Part shown: piece after piece, positions 47,663 through 55,323 of the stretch
Position numbering within the stretch: position 1 is the first letter of the stretch
Layout of the letters: every line of letters begins with the position of its first letter
Assembly: GCF_002252565.1 (NCBI RefSeq)
Contig: NZ_NPML01000019.1
Span: forward strand, 1-64,000
Source of the DNA: Petroclostridium xylanilyticum
GTDB lineage: Bacteria > Bacillota > Clostridia > SK-Y3
DNA length: 64,000 nt
Direction: 5' to 3'
Translations under genes and position numbers: made by a program
Notes under the pieces: model-generated
Told to the model about the DNA's origin: nothing
Database searches by the model: none
What the model saw: only the letters and a program-made list of their open reading frames with translations

Positions 47663-48206
47663 CCCTCCTTGCCGTCAGGAGTTTTTCCATCACGTCGTCG
47701 TGGGGAGTTGCCCCTTTAAATTCGCTGGCGCAGTTTTCCCGCACGACTTGGTAAATCTGATACCAAAGGTTATTGGCCTGTTTCATGAAGCTTTGACTCA
47801 TGGCCACATAAGGTGACGGGATGGCATTGCCGGTCGTCGGATGCTTGGCAAGAAAGCCAAATTCGGTGATACATTCCTCGCACTGGATCCACCGCGCCAC
47901 GCTCTGGGCATACTGCTCTATAAGCTGCGCAGGTATAAGATGAACACACCTGCGTTCCTTAAGCCACTGCCATGTTTTTTCGTATATTTCCACCGCCAGT
48001 GTTGTTTTGCCGTTCTTCTGCTTTGCAGCAAGATAATCCCTCGGTGGCGGCATGCTCTGTCCTTCCAGTTCCACAGCGTCCGTAAACTCCATTACCATAA
48101 GCTTTCGCCTGCCAGGGTTTCCTTCCAAAATCTTATCCGCCAGCGGCTTTTTCTTCTGTCCTGCTCCAATACGCGCCCCGCCGCGGTTGGTACCGTCTTT
48201 TGCCAT
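47655..48206 (-). CDS. terminase small subunit (P27 family)
   Basis: 183 residues from the ATG at 48206, with GAGGTG seven bases upstream; 30 in-frame codons further up lack a ribosome site. The basic N-terminus (GGARIGAGQKKKPLADKILEGNPGRRKL) and the body (YEKTWQWLKERRCVHLIPAQLIEQYAQSVARWIQCEECI) match P27-type small terminases, which recognise the packaging start. It is separated from the large subunit by the methyltransferase and amidoligase genes, which is an unusual distance. Confidence 0.9.
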   Translation of the reverse strand: MAKDGTNRGGARIGAGQKKKPLADKILEGNPGRRKLMVMEFTDAVELEGQSMPPPRDYLAAKQKNGKTTLAVEIYEKTWQWLKERRCVHLIPAQLIEQYAQSVARWIQCEECITEFGFLAKHPTTGNAIPSPYVAMSQSFMKQANNLWYQIYQVVRENCASEFKGATPHDDVMEKLLTARRGG

Positions 48207-48326
48207 ACGCATCACCTCGATTCCTGTAAAAATAAACGGGGGATATACCCCGTTTGAAACTGCGATTTTTCGCGCGTGACCCCCCGCCCGTTGCACGAAA
48301 CATCTCCTCCAGAGATTTTGACCCCC

Positions 48327-48686
48327 CTACCGTCTTGCCCACCGCTCTCCTTCGCGGGCAGTGATCGAAGAGTGGCATTGCTTGCACAGACTCATAAGGT
48401 TGCTGTCTGCATTGGTTCCGCCTTTAGCCAAAGGAATAATATGATGCACCTCTTCGGCTGGCGTAAGCTTTCCGTACTTTTGGCACTCCTCGCAAAGCGG
48501 ATGCTCTGAGATATATCTGTCCCGGATGCGTCTCCATCTCCGGGCATAACGTTTTCTTGTTTGGGGACCTCGTTCATATTTGTTGTAATGAGCATTAACT
48601 TGCCTTTGATGCGTGTCACAGTACCTTCCGTCCGTTAACTCAGGACAACCGGGAAAGGAGCAAGGCCTTTTTGGCTTTCTTGGCAT
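48327..48686 (-). CDS. HNH endonuclease
   Basis: 119 residues. Zinc cysteines (CSFPGCPELTDGRYC, CEECQKYG, CKQC) surround the HNH core EEVHHIIPLAKGGTNADSNLMSLCKQCHSS. HNH nucleases next to the small terminase assist genome cutting during packaging in HK97-type phages. AAGGAGGTGG precedes the ATG. It is the first gene after the promoter-terminator leader at 48709-48812. Confidence 0.93.
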   Translation of the reverse strand: MPRKPKRPCSFPGCPELTDGRYCDTHQRQVNAHYNKYERGPQTRKRYARRWRRIRDRYISEHPLCEECQKYGKLTPAEEVHHIIPLAKGGTNADSNLMSLCKQCHSSITAREGERWARR

Positions 48687-48708
48687 CTGGCCACCTCCTT
48701 TACGGGTA

Positions 48709-48745
48709 TAAAAAAAGCCCTCGCGGGTTCATCCCATGAAGGCTT
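48709..48745 (-). terminator. leader terminator (attenuator) before the HNH-packaging operon
   Basis: On the minus strand AGCCTTCATGGG pairs imperfectly with CCCGCGAGGGCT and is followed by seven T. It lies between the promoter at 48768-48812 and the HNH gene, so late transcription must pass it. Confidence 0.85.
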
Positions 48746-48767
48746 ATTCATAACTTTTCACAATACC

Positions 48768-48812
48768 ATTATATTTGGCTTTTTACTGAATTTCATCTCA
48801 TAAAAATCTCAT
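48768..48812 (-). promoter_or_regulatory. late phage promoter, copy 1
   Basis: Two direct repeats ATGAGAT (48806-48812 and 48795-48801) separated by four T lie exactly 21 bp upstream of TATAAT (48768-48773). There is no normal -35. The identical layout occurs at 51045-51089, so the repeats are a probable activator site. Confidence 0.75.
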
Positions 48813-48865
48813 CTGGAATACTAAACAGCACAATTGTTTTTCACCCATGGCATCCTGCCGTTATA

Positions 48866-49051
48866 TTACTTATCCGAAATATACCGCTGCATATCGGCTG
48901 GTAAAGCTGCAAGCAAAAGATAAGCTTTTTTCCTGTCTTTCTCTAAATCTTGGGTGCTTTTATAGAAGGAACATTTATCTTGCTGACACTTGCGTACAGT
49001 CAGGATATTGCAGCCATTTCTTCCATTACTGCCAAAACATTTATCGCACAT
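48866..49051 (-). CDS. small Cys-rich phage protein
   Basis: 61 residues with five cysteines (MCDKCFGSNGRNGCNIL, later VRKCQQDKCSFYKS), a small zinc-ribbon-like fold, ending LLAALPADMQRYISDK. GGAGGAAGG precedes the ATG. It lies between the two promoter-terminator cassettes, and intron 2 is inserted just upstream, 26 bases before its start codon. Function unknown; Cys-rich peptides of this kind are common ahead of packaging genes in clostridial phages. Confidence 0.78.
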   Translation of the reverse strand: MCDKCFGSNGRNGCNILTVRKCQQDKCSFYKSTQDLEKDRKKAYLLLAALPADMQRYISDK

Positions 49052-49076
49052 CTTTCCTTCCTCCCGTTTTATGGCA

Positions 49077-50990
49077 ATCGAGTAGAAGCTGAATAATTAT
49101 TTTATTCAGCGTCCTCTCACACCACCGTACGTACCGTTCGGTATACGGCGGTTCATTAAGATTTAATGTACAATTAGATACCTCTTTGATAAACTCTTGT
49201 AACCTATGTCTTCGAAGTATTTATTTGTAAGAGTCATATTGAGTATTTGGCTATTGGATATTCTCCAGTAGCCTTTTCTCGTATTAGCGTATATCCAGGC
49301 TTTCTGTTTTTCTAATCCTAATTTTACTAGATTATCGTATTTTGTTTTTATCTTCTTCCATTGTTTCCATATACATGCTCTTAGTCTACGCCTTATCCAT
49401 TCGTCAAGGGCTTTCATTATTCTTTTCGCATCTGCTAATCCAAAGTAGTTAACCCATCCTGTCGTTATCTGATTCAATCTACGTATTCTATATTCCATAC
49501 TTATTCCCTTGTTTCGATTGGTTATTTCTCTTACTTTTTCCTTAAGCCTTTTGATGGATTTTTCATGGATTCTTATTCTTACTTCGTTTTCTTTTGTGTA
49601 AAACGAGAATCCTAAGAACTTTCTTTTCCATGGTCTATCTACAGCACTTTTTGCTTCATTGACTTTTAGTTTTAATTTGGTTTCTATGAATTTCTTTATG
49701 CTTTTCATTACTCTGTTTCCTGCTGACCTGCTTTTTACGTATATGTTGCAATCATCTGCATACCGACAGAATTTATGCCCTCTTCTTTCTAGTTCTTTGT
49801 CTAGTTCATCTAACATTATGTTTGCTAATAGCGGACTTAATGGCCCTCCTTGTGGTGTCCCTTCTTCTGTTGCTACTTTGATTCCATTTATCATTACTCC
49901 TGATTCTAAGTATCTTCGTATCAGCTTCAGTACTCTTTTGTCTCCTATCCGCTTTTCTAATTTAGTCATCAGTATGTCGTGGTTTACTCTGTCAAAGAAC
50001 TTTTCTAAGTCTATATCTACTACCCATGTGCATCCTTCGTTTATATATACTTCTGCGGCTGTTACTGCATCTTTTGCACTGCGTCCTGGTCTGAATCCAT
50101 AGCTATTTTCCGAGAATGTATGGTCGTATATTCCACTTAGTATTTGGGCTATTGCTTGTTGTATTAGTCTGTCTAGTACTGTAGGTATTCCTAGTAGTCT
50201 TGTTCCTCCATCTGGTTTTGGTATTTCTACTCTCAGCACTGGTTGTGGTTTATACTTTCCTTCCAGTAATTGTTGCTTTATGGTCGGCCAGTTTTCTTTG
50301 AGATACGGTAGAAGTTCATCTACTTCCATCCCATCGACTCCATGGCTTCCTTTATTTGCAACTACTCGCTTGTATGCTTCTTTCATGTTTTCTCGGTCTA
50401 GTATCATTTCAAGCAGATTACTGGTGTATCTTTGTACATTGTTTCTTCTATCTTTTGACGCCGATGATATACTATGCACTTCCGCTGTCTCTTGAAATTC
50501 CATTTCTTGATTGAGCGGATAGCCTCTTTGTTGAGTTGTCTGCAGTCTTTGCATATCTTTCGAGTTCATAAGATTTCCAAAACCTCCTAATGTTCGGTCC
50601 TTCCTTATCTATTCATGACTAGATAAGTACTATGACCTCTGCTGACTTCTCAAGGTTCAGCCATACATCACTGTATGGGTTGTCATTTCGGAGTTCACTT
50701 TAATGACTCGTCCTTGAGACCTCCCCGGGTAAGAACGATAACCTTCATCTCGTCTATCTGCCAGATTTACTGTATGGAGTTCGGGTAGTGTTGGACTTCG
50801 TTTTGTTTAGCAAACTCGTCCGCCCCAATTCAGCCTCTTATCTGGTTTTTGTTCATCAGACCGAGATTTTGCCTACCACTTCCTTCAGATTCCACCTCGC
50901 GATGGACACCCTTGCGGTTCAGCTAGTGGTTCCCACTACCAAGCCCACAGCGGACTTTCACCGCCTAGTTATCGCCCATGCCGGGCGCAC
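49077..50990 (-). mobile_element. group IIC intron 2 (intact)
   Basis: The 5' end GTGCGCCCGGCATGGGCG is at 50990. Domain V (GAACCGCCGTATACC ... GTACGGTGG) and domain VI (CTGAATAAAATAATTATTCAG) precede the end CTACTCGAT at 49077. The intron encodes an uninterrupted maturase. It starts directly after a terminator stem and its T-run (50991-51014), the standard target of class C introns. Confidence 0.9.
49163..50569 (-). CDS. ltrA: group IIC intron reverse transcriptase/maturase
   Basis: 468 residues. The reverse transcriptase fingers and palm contain IDLEKFFDRVNHD and the catalytic FCRYADDCNIYV. A maturase (X) domain follows (IRRLNQITTGWVNYFGLADA, RIRRRLRACIWKQWKKIKTK). There is no C-terminal HNH endonuclease, as is typical for class C, which uses terminator stems as targets. 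It stabilises splicing and drives retrohoming. It might also act on the related intron 1, whose own maturase is dead. Confidence 0.95.
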   Translation of the reverse strand: MNSKDMQRLQTTQQRGYPLNQEMEFQETAEVHSISSASKDRRNNVQRYTSNLLEMILDRENMKEAYKRVVANKGSHGVDGMEVDELLPYLKENWPTIKQQLLEGKYKPQPVLRVEIPKPDGGTRLLGIPTVLDRLIQQAIAQILSGIYDHTFSENSYGFRPGRSAKDAVTAAEVYINEGCTWVVDIDLEKFFDRVNHDILMTKLEKRIGDKRVLKLIRRYLESGVMINGIKVATEEGTPQGGPLSPLLANIMLDELDKELERRGHKFCRYADDCNIYVKSRSAGNRVMKSIKKFIETKLKLKVNEAKSAVDRPWKRKFLGFSFYTKENEVRIRIHEKSIKRLKEKVREITNRNKGISMEYRIRRLNQITTGWVNYFGLADAKRIMKALDEWIRRRLRACIWKQWKKIKTKYDNLVKLGLEKQKAWIYANTRKGYWRISNSQILNMTLTNKYFEDIGYKSLSKRYLIVH

Positions 50991-51014
50991 TAAGAAAAAG
51001 CCCCGAAGGGCTTA
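50991..51014 (-). terminator. leader terminator of promoter copy 2 (intron 2 target)
   Basis: AAGCCC-TTCG-GGGCTT forms a compact stem with a UUCG loop, followed by TTTC on the minus strand. It lies 30 bases past the -10 element of promoter copy 2 and was used as the intron 2 insertion site. Confidence 0.88.
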
Positions 51015-51044
51015 TGAATCGTTATGTCATTTTTCCACAGTATC

Positions 51045-51089
51045 ATTATATATTTGATTTCTGTGTTTTGCATCTCATAAAAATCTCAT
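51045..51089 (-). promoter_or_regulatory. late phage promoter, copy 2
   Basis: ATGAGAT repeats at 51083-51089 and 51072-51078, four T between them, and TATAAT at 51045-51050, again 21 bp downstream. Repeat-to--10 spacing is the same as in copy 1. It is followed by a leader and terminator, then (without the intron) the small Cys-rich gene. Confidence 0.75.
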
Positions 51090-51109
51090 CTAAAAGGAAT
51101 GTAAAAACA

Positions 51110-52108
51110 TCAGTTTATTTGTTCAAAGATAGCTTTCGAGTATCCTTCTATATCTCCAGGAGTGAGCATGCGGAATTTTTCTTTCACAGCAACAAAATAT
51201 TCCCCGATCAATTCTTTTGGTATTACACGATTAGAATGCGCATCCACCGGCAAACCGTCTCTGGTATGCCGCCATGGTTTCTCCAGATGCGTAAACTTTT
51301 CTAATGTTTTTCCGCTATAACAGCAGAAATTTTTAATAACACTATCCAGTATCGCTTTTTCAGAGGTTGTAAAAACTGATTCATCGAAAGCTTCAACACT
51401 TTCAATGGGGTCAAACCGATAAGATGAATACCTGTTATACACATCTCTGTAAACCGGTCCATGAACCCATGCCTCACAGTCTTCATCAAAAAGAAACCGT
51501 CCTTCAAAAGCGTAATAAAAGCCCTGGACATAATATAACGCCTTTTGTAAAGCCAATGGAGTAATGTCCTCGCATTTATAAAGCAGATATTGGATAATTA
51601 AATCGATCTTTGAGCCTGTGTTGTTTTCTTCTCCAAGCAGTTCCTGCACCTTCCGCTTACTTTTTTCATATGCCTGCGGAGATTTTAAATTATCCTTATT
51701 TTTCTCCAGTAATTCTTTATAATATGCCGGATCATCATAAATCTTTTGAAGGATGTCCGAGTACTGTTTTGTAGGCATATCACCTTCACAATATCTCGAA
51801 AAAGTCATTTCTCCCCAGCCTAAAAGCAATGACAGCGGACGTTTCCCAATATTGTATTTCTGAGGTATTTCTAATATCTTCTCCAGCGAAATAATGCCGT
51901 TTTTTTGACGGTACATGTCATACAAAGCCTTCAGATTTTCGTCCTCTATATCCGCTACATAGACTTCGCTTCCACATTCCGTACAAACAGCCTTCTTTCC
52001 GGTATACTCATATTCTTCGCCTTTAAGCTTACCCTTAATTGTTGCAGTTTCTACCATGTATTCGACATCTCTTCTGCATTCCTCGCAAAATGTCTTATTC
52101 CTGTTCAT
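51110..52108 (-). CDS. Panacea (DUF4065)-domain antitoxin with MqsA-like N-terminus
   Basis: 332 residues from the ATG at 52108 (AAGGAGG upstream). An N-terminal zinc ribbon (CEECRRD ... CTECGSE), a helix-turn-helix region (SLEKILEIPQKY ... LSLLLGWGEMTFSRYCEGDM) and a C-terminal Panacea domain (LIIQYLLYKCEDITPLALQKALYYVQGFYYAFEG, then EAWVHGPVYRDVYNRYSSY). Panacea is the neutralising domain of many unrelated toxin-antitoxin pairs. It follows its presumed toxin gene by 31 bases and likely represses the shared promoter. Confidence 0.85.
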   Translation of the reverse strand: MNRNKTFCEECRRDVEYMVETATIKGKLKGEEYEYTGKKAVCTECGSEVYVADIEDENLKALYDMYRQKNGIISLEKILEIPQKYNIGKRPLSLLLGWGEMTFSRYCEGDMPTKQYSDILQKIYDDPAYYKELLEKNKDNLKSPQAYEKSKRKVQELLGEENNTGSKIDLIIQYLLYKCEDITPLALQKALYYVQGFYYAFEGRFLFDEDCEAWVHGPVYRDVYNRYSSYRFDPIESVEAFDESVFTTSEKAILDSVIKNFCCYSGKTLEKFTHLEKPWRHTRDGLPVDAHSNRVIPKELIGEYFVAVKEKFRMLTPGDIEGYSKAIFEQIN

Positions 52109-52139
52109 AAGGCGTCCTCCTTTCAAACTTTCTGATTGA

Positions 52140-52550
52140 TCATCGGAAAAGATAATCAATAGGCTTGTTTCGCTTATGAAACGATATGACAACCACTCGT
52201 TTTCCACTCTCACTATCAATTAAATTAAATTTCGTATATATATCAACTAGCTCCTCGATGCCATCAAAGTTAAATAACGTAACCTGGGGACAAAATACAT
52301 ATAAAACCTCATGTTCAAATCCTATTTTTGTATTTTGCAATGAATGGCAGAAATCTTCTGTTTTTATTTTTAGTAAAATCTCTTTTTGCCTTCTGCTGCT
52401 TAGATTATATTCATTTATAAAATCTATGTTTTCTTGTCTATTCTCATTTTTTGATATAATGAATCTGTCCTCTCTAATACAGTCTTGTATCATTGCCAAA
52501 ATCTCATCAATCTGCTCCCGGGTATAATTCTGATTATACTGCTGATTCAT
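52140..52550 (-). CDS. MqsR-like toxin candidate
   Basis: 136 residues. The N-terminal helices and beta core resemble MqsR-type endoribonucleases (QIDEILAMIQDCIREDRFIISKNENRQENIDFINEYNL), and the end VVVISFHKRNKPIDYLFR is like the MqsR C-terminal strand. It would cut mRNA to slow growth or abort infection. Identification is moderate: by position, size and partner type it is the toxin of the pair. It has its own strong promoter and GAGGTG before the ATG. Confidence 0.65.
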   Translation of the reverse strand: MNQQYNQNYTREQIDEILAMIQDCIREDRFIISKNENRQENIDFINEYNLSSRRQKEILLKIKTEDFCHSLQNTKIGFEHEVLYVFCPQVTLFNFDGIEELVDIYTKFNLIDSESGKRVVVISFHKRNKPIDYLFR

Positions 52551-52572
52551 TGCATCACCTCTTTGTGATACA

Positions 52573-52601
52573 ATGATACTATATTATATGCTTGTTGTCA
52601 A
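52573..52601 (-). promoter_or_regulatory. promoter of the toxin-antitoxin pair
   Basis: TTGACA (52596-52601) and TATCAT (52573-52578) are 17 bp apart on the minus strand. The direct repeat GTATCA occurs twice around the -10 and start region, which may serve autoregulation by the antitoxin. Confidence 0.75.
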
Positions 52602-52726
52602 GATTTATGCGTCAATTAGTGCATTTTTTCAAAATCCAATTGATTTTCTTTTGAAATAACTTATACTAAAAAGTAAGAGATCCTACGAGCTTATATTAAG
52701 CGCAATACAGTAGGCCATAAAAAATA

Positions 52727-52758
52727 CCCACTTAGGTAGATTGCTCTATCTAAGTGGG
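52727..52758 (-). terminator. terminator after the replication genes
   Basis: CCCACTTAGGTAGA pairs with TCTATCTAAGTGGG (one G-U) around a 4-base loop and is followed by TATTTTTT on the minus strand. It ends the transcript coming from primase and the sigma-like relic. Confidence 0.88.
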
Positions 52759-52793
52759 TTTCCTATTTATATGCAAAATGATGTTATCTTAAA

Positions 52794-52985
52794 CTACTTC
52801 CCGTATAAAAGCAGTGCCAGATGATTAAGTGCCTTGTCTTTCCTGCGGTACACCTGTGCTCTTTCAAGAAACAGCTTCTCTCCGATGTTTGCTACGGCTT
52901 CCGTCTTGCTCACATCATTAACAAAAAATTCTGTCAATATAAACTGTTCTTCCTCCGACAAGGCTTCCCAGGCAGGCTTGAACCT
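52794..52985 (-). pseudogene. 3' relic of a phage sigma-like / late activator gene
   Basis: The frame from about 52985 to the stop at 52794 reads PAWEALSEEEQFILTEFF, then ERAQVYRRKDKALNHLALLL. This is the C-terminal helix-turn-helix of the sigma70-like (ArpU/RinA-style) regulators that normally sit between replication and packaging genes. Its 5' part is gone and it runs directly into the primase gene in another frame, so a deletion joined the two genes. Confidence 0.6.
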
Positions 52986-54886
52986 TGCCTATGGATGGCT
53001 GGTTTTAAGTCCTTCTTACTGAAAAGCAATTCTATACTTCGTTCCCTGATAGCCGCTTCATCTGGCGATTCCTCACCAGCTACAATGATAGGTGCCAATA
53101 GCTCATAAATAACAGCGCTTTGATCCGCCCGGCCGCGAACACCTTCATGCCCGTCATATGCATCACGAAGATGGTTGTATAAGGCATTTAGCCTTAATTT
53201 GTCTATCTTTGAAGGTTTGAACTCATCCATCAGCTGCGGTATCAGATTTGAGGATGCGGATTCCTTCATCAATGTAAATGCAGTGACCTGTGTAGCCGCA
53301 CGGATTTTACTGCATGAAAATACCGGCAGGATAACCCGCTCCAATGTATTACTCTTTCCGCTGCCCTGTTCTCCGACAAGCAATAAGTGCGGAAACTTAA
53401 TGCCTGTTTTTTTAAGATGCGGTTTAATAAAGCATCCGGCTACCCATGCCATTACTGACACCGTTTTTATGGGTTCGTTATAGCTGAGAATCCACTCTCC
53501 AAGCCTGACAAGCTTTTCCTTTGTCAATGGCTCAAAGGTAAGGATATCGGTTGTTATGCTTTTATACTTATCAAGCTGCACAATATCTTCAACAATGCTG
53601 CCTCCGGCTTCAATGGCACCATCCGTTGAAACATAGACCATCCGTCCGCCATGCTCATAAATTCCAAGAGCCTTTACCCCTGCTTTCCGTACCCACTCCA
53701 ATTCGGATATATATCCTTTCAGCAGTTCTAAATCCCCTTCAGAGCCAAAATAGCCTAAGGATATTGTCCGGCGGTTCAAGATATTTTTGAACTTTTGGAT
53801 ATTATTGAAGTCGGTGGTCATAAAGGTCTGGCGGTATATTTCATCGCGGATTGTAACAAGATCGGCAGTCATCTGCGTTTCATCTTCTGATACAATCATC
53901 TCCACCGGCTGAATGATAAAATTTGTTATAGGATAGACGCTTTCGCCTCTGATGCGGTAATACCTGCCCTCATGTTCAAAGATAACCGACTCGCTTTCGC
54001 GGCTATATACGTTCTCTGTAGCTTCGATGGCCTTATCCAGTGTCTCCTGCCCATATGTTGCTCCGCTTGCATGGTGCACCGTATCCCATTTTTCCCGGAA
54101 TAACCCGGACTTTCTAAACAGCCTGTCCATCTGCTCTTTGTTTTTGCTTGACCAGAAAGCCAGCATACAGCAAAGGGCAAGGTCGGCTTCGGATTGGCTG
54201 GGATATCCAGCTTCCTGCCATTTTCCTTCCCATAGCAGGTTAAATCCCTTATGGTTTTCAGCTGTCCGGGCTTTTTCCAATATTTCCTCATCCGTAAGCG
54301 GTTCTAGCTTAAAATTCTTACGGTCTTTCTTGCTTTTTTCTCTCCGCTTCTTGCTTTTGATAAAGTTCTCATGTATCCAGGCCAGTGCTCCGTTATCTTC
54401 GGCAATGCTGTCAGGAGTCCCGGGCAGTTGATCGCCAGTCATTGCGAAATATCTGCTGTGGGCATACATTTCAACGCCGGTTCTTGTATTTTTATTTCCT
54501 TTGGCAGGCATCTCCCCTTTATAGAAGATATGAAGCCCGGTTCCTGAAGGACTGATTTCCGTATAGGACGGAAACCGCTCAAGGATAGCCTTGGCGGTAT
54601 CGTTTAATTCTCCAGTGTTTTTGTCGCGGCAGTGATCGATATCAACTCCTACTAAGCCTCCGCCTTTTGCGAATACAAAACCCAATCCAGTATAGAGATA
54701 CTGTTCTTTAGCTGCAATTGCATCGTCAAGAGTCGACCAGTCGTTTGGGCTAGTGCTTGAGGCTTTTCTGCCGGTTAAGGGATTGTAAGGGATTTTACTG
54801 TCTTTTCCGTCCTTTATGTTTGGTTCCAGACGCCAGCATATCCATTGCTTCCGGTCAGCCAGTTCCTGAGGGAATGAGATGCTCAC
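52934..54886 (-). CDS. phage primase-helicase, C-terminally truncated
   Basis: 650 residues from a GTG at 54886 (AGGAGGTG nine bases upstream; overlaps the preceding stop as GTGA). The primase part has GLGFVFAKGGGLVGVDIDHC and SPSGTGLHIFYKG (about 75-130). The helicase part has Walker A VGEQGSGKSNTLERV (about 510) and a Walker-B-like MDEFKPSK. After RERSIELLFSKKDL the sequence turns into 25 unrelated residues (RQGSSLPGKPCRRKNSLY) because of the deletion that removed its end and the genes that normally follow. Function after truncation is doubtful. Confidence 0.85.
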   Translation of the reverse strand: MSISFPQELADRKQWICWRLEPNIKDGKDSKIPYNPLTGRKASSTSPNDWSTLDDAIAAKEQYLYTGLGFVFAKGGGLVGVDIDHCRDKNTGELNDTAKAILERFPSYTEISPSGTGLHIFYKGEMPAKGNKNTRTGVEMYAHSRYFAMTGDQLPGTPDSIAEDNGALAWIHENFIKSKKRREKSKKDRKNFKLEPLTDEEILEKARTAENHKGFNLLWEGKWQEAGYPSQSEADLALCCMLAFWSSKNKEQMDRLFRKSGLFREKWDTVHHASGATYGQETLDKAIEATENVYSRESESVIFEHEGRYYRIRGESVYPITNFIIQPVEMIVSEDETQMTADLVTIRDEIYRQTFMTTDFNNIQKFKNILNRRTISLGYFGSEGDLELLKGYISELEWVRKAGVKALGIYEHGGRMVYVSTDGAIEAGGSIVEDIVQLDKYKSITTDILTFEPLTKEKLVRLGEWILSYNEPIKTVSVMAWVAGCFIKPHLKKTGIKFPHLLLVGEQGSGKSNTLERVILPVFSCSKIRAATQVTAFTLMKESASSNLIPQLMDEFKPSKIDKLRLNALYNHLRDAYDGHEGVRGRADQSAVIYELLAPIIVAGEESPDEAAIRERSIELLFSKKDLKPAIHRQGSSLPGKPCRRKNSLY

Positions 54887-55308
54887 TGACGCCGCACCTC
54901 CTCGCATCGTTCATTGAAATACCGTATCGGAATGCAGCGCTGTTTTGCCTTCTCAATCTCAATGGACATTCCTTTAGTAATATTTCTGCCAAATACCCAC
55001 ACTTCAGAACACTTTGACATCAGTACCATGCCAAAGAACAAGCCTAGATACCGCATTTGTTCGTCATCGTCGTCCATAAACTGCGGAAACAAGAGATGCG
55101 GAGCAATAGGTATGCAATTCTTGCTCACCGCATAGCGGCAGTACCCCTGAGCCTTACGGATATTGCGTTCCGTATCCCCAGCATATGGGCTGCAGATGAA
55201 CATCATCGGTCTGTAAGGCGCTTTCTTGGCTTCCCGCTCAATCCTAAGCAGTGCTTCATAGGGTGTGGGGTCGTAATATCCTTCCGCGTTAAACTTGCTG
55301 ATACTCAT
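54883..55308 (-). CDS. DUF7768/DUF4406-type phage protein
   Basis: 141 residues with a Rossmann-like fold: PMMFICSPYAGDTERNIRKAQGYCRYAVSKNCIPIAPHLLFPQFMDD, then SKCSEVWVFGRNITKGMSIEI. This resembles nucleoside 2-deoxyribosyltransferase-like proteins (DUF4406/DUF7768), which bind nucleotides; a hydrolase or transferase role on nucleotides is possible. It is located in the replication block and overlaps the primase start by four bases. Confidence 0.85.
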   Translation of the reverse strand: MSISKFNAEGYYDPTPYEALLRIEREAKKAPYRPMMFICSPYAGDTERNIRKAQGYCRYAVSKNCIPIAPHLLFPQFMDDDDEQMRYLGLFFGMVLMSKCSEVWVFGRNITKGMSIEIEKAKQRCIPIRYFNERCEEVRRQ

Positions 55309-55323
55309 GGTATTACCCCCTGC

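Noticed and set aside
48795-51089. ATGAGAT repeats as part of a CRISPR-like or iteron array
   Set aside because: There are only two units per site and they are in fixed position to a -10 box, so a promoter is the better reading.
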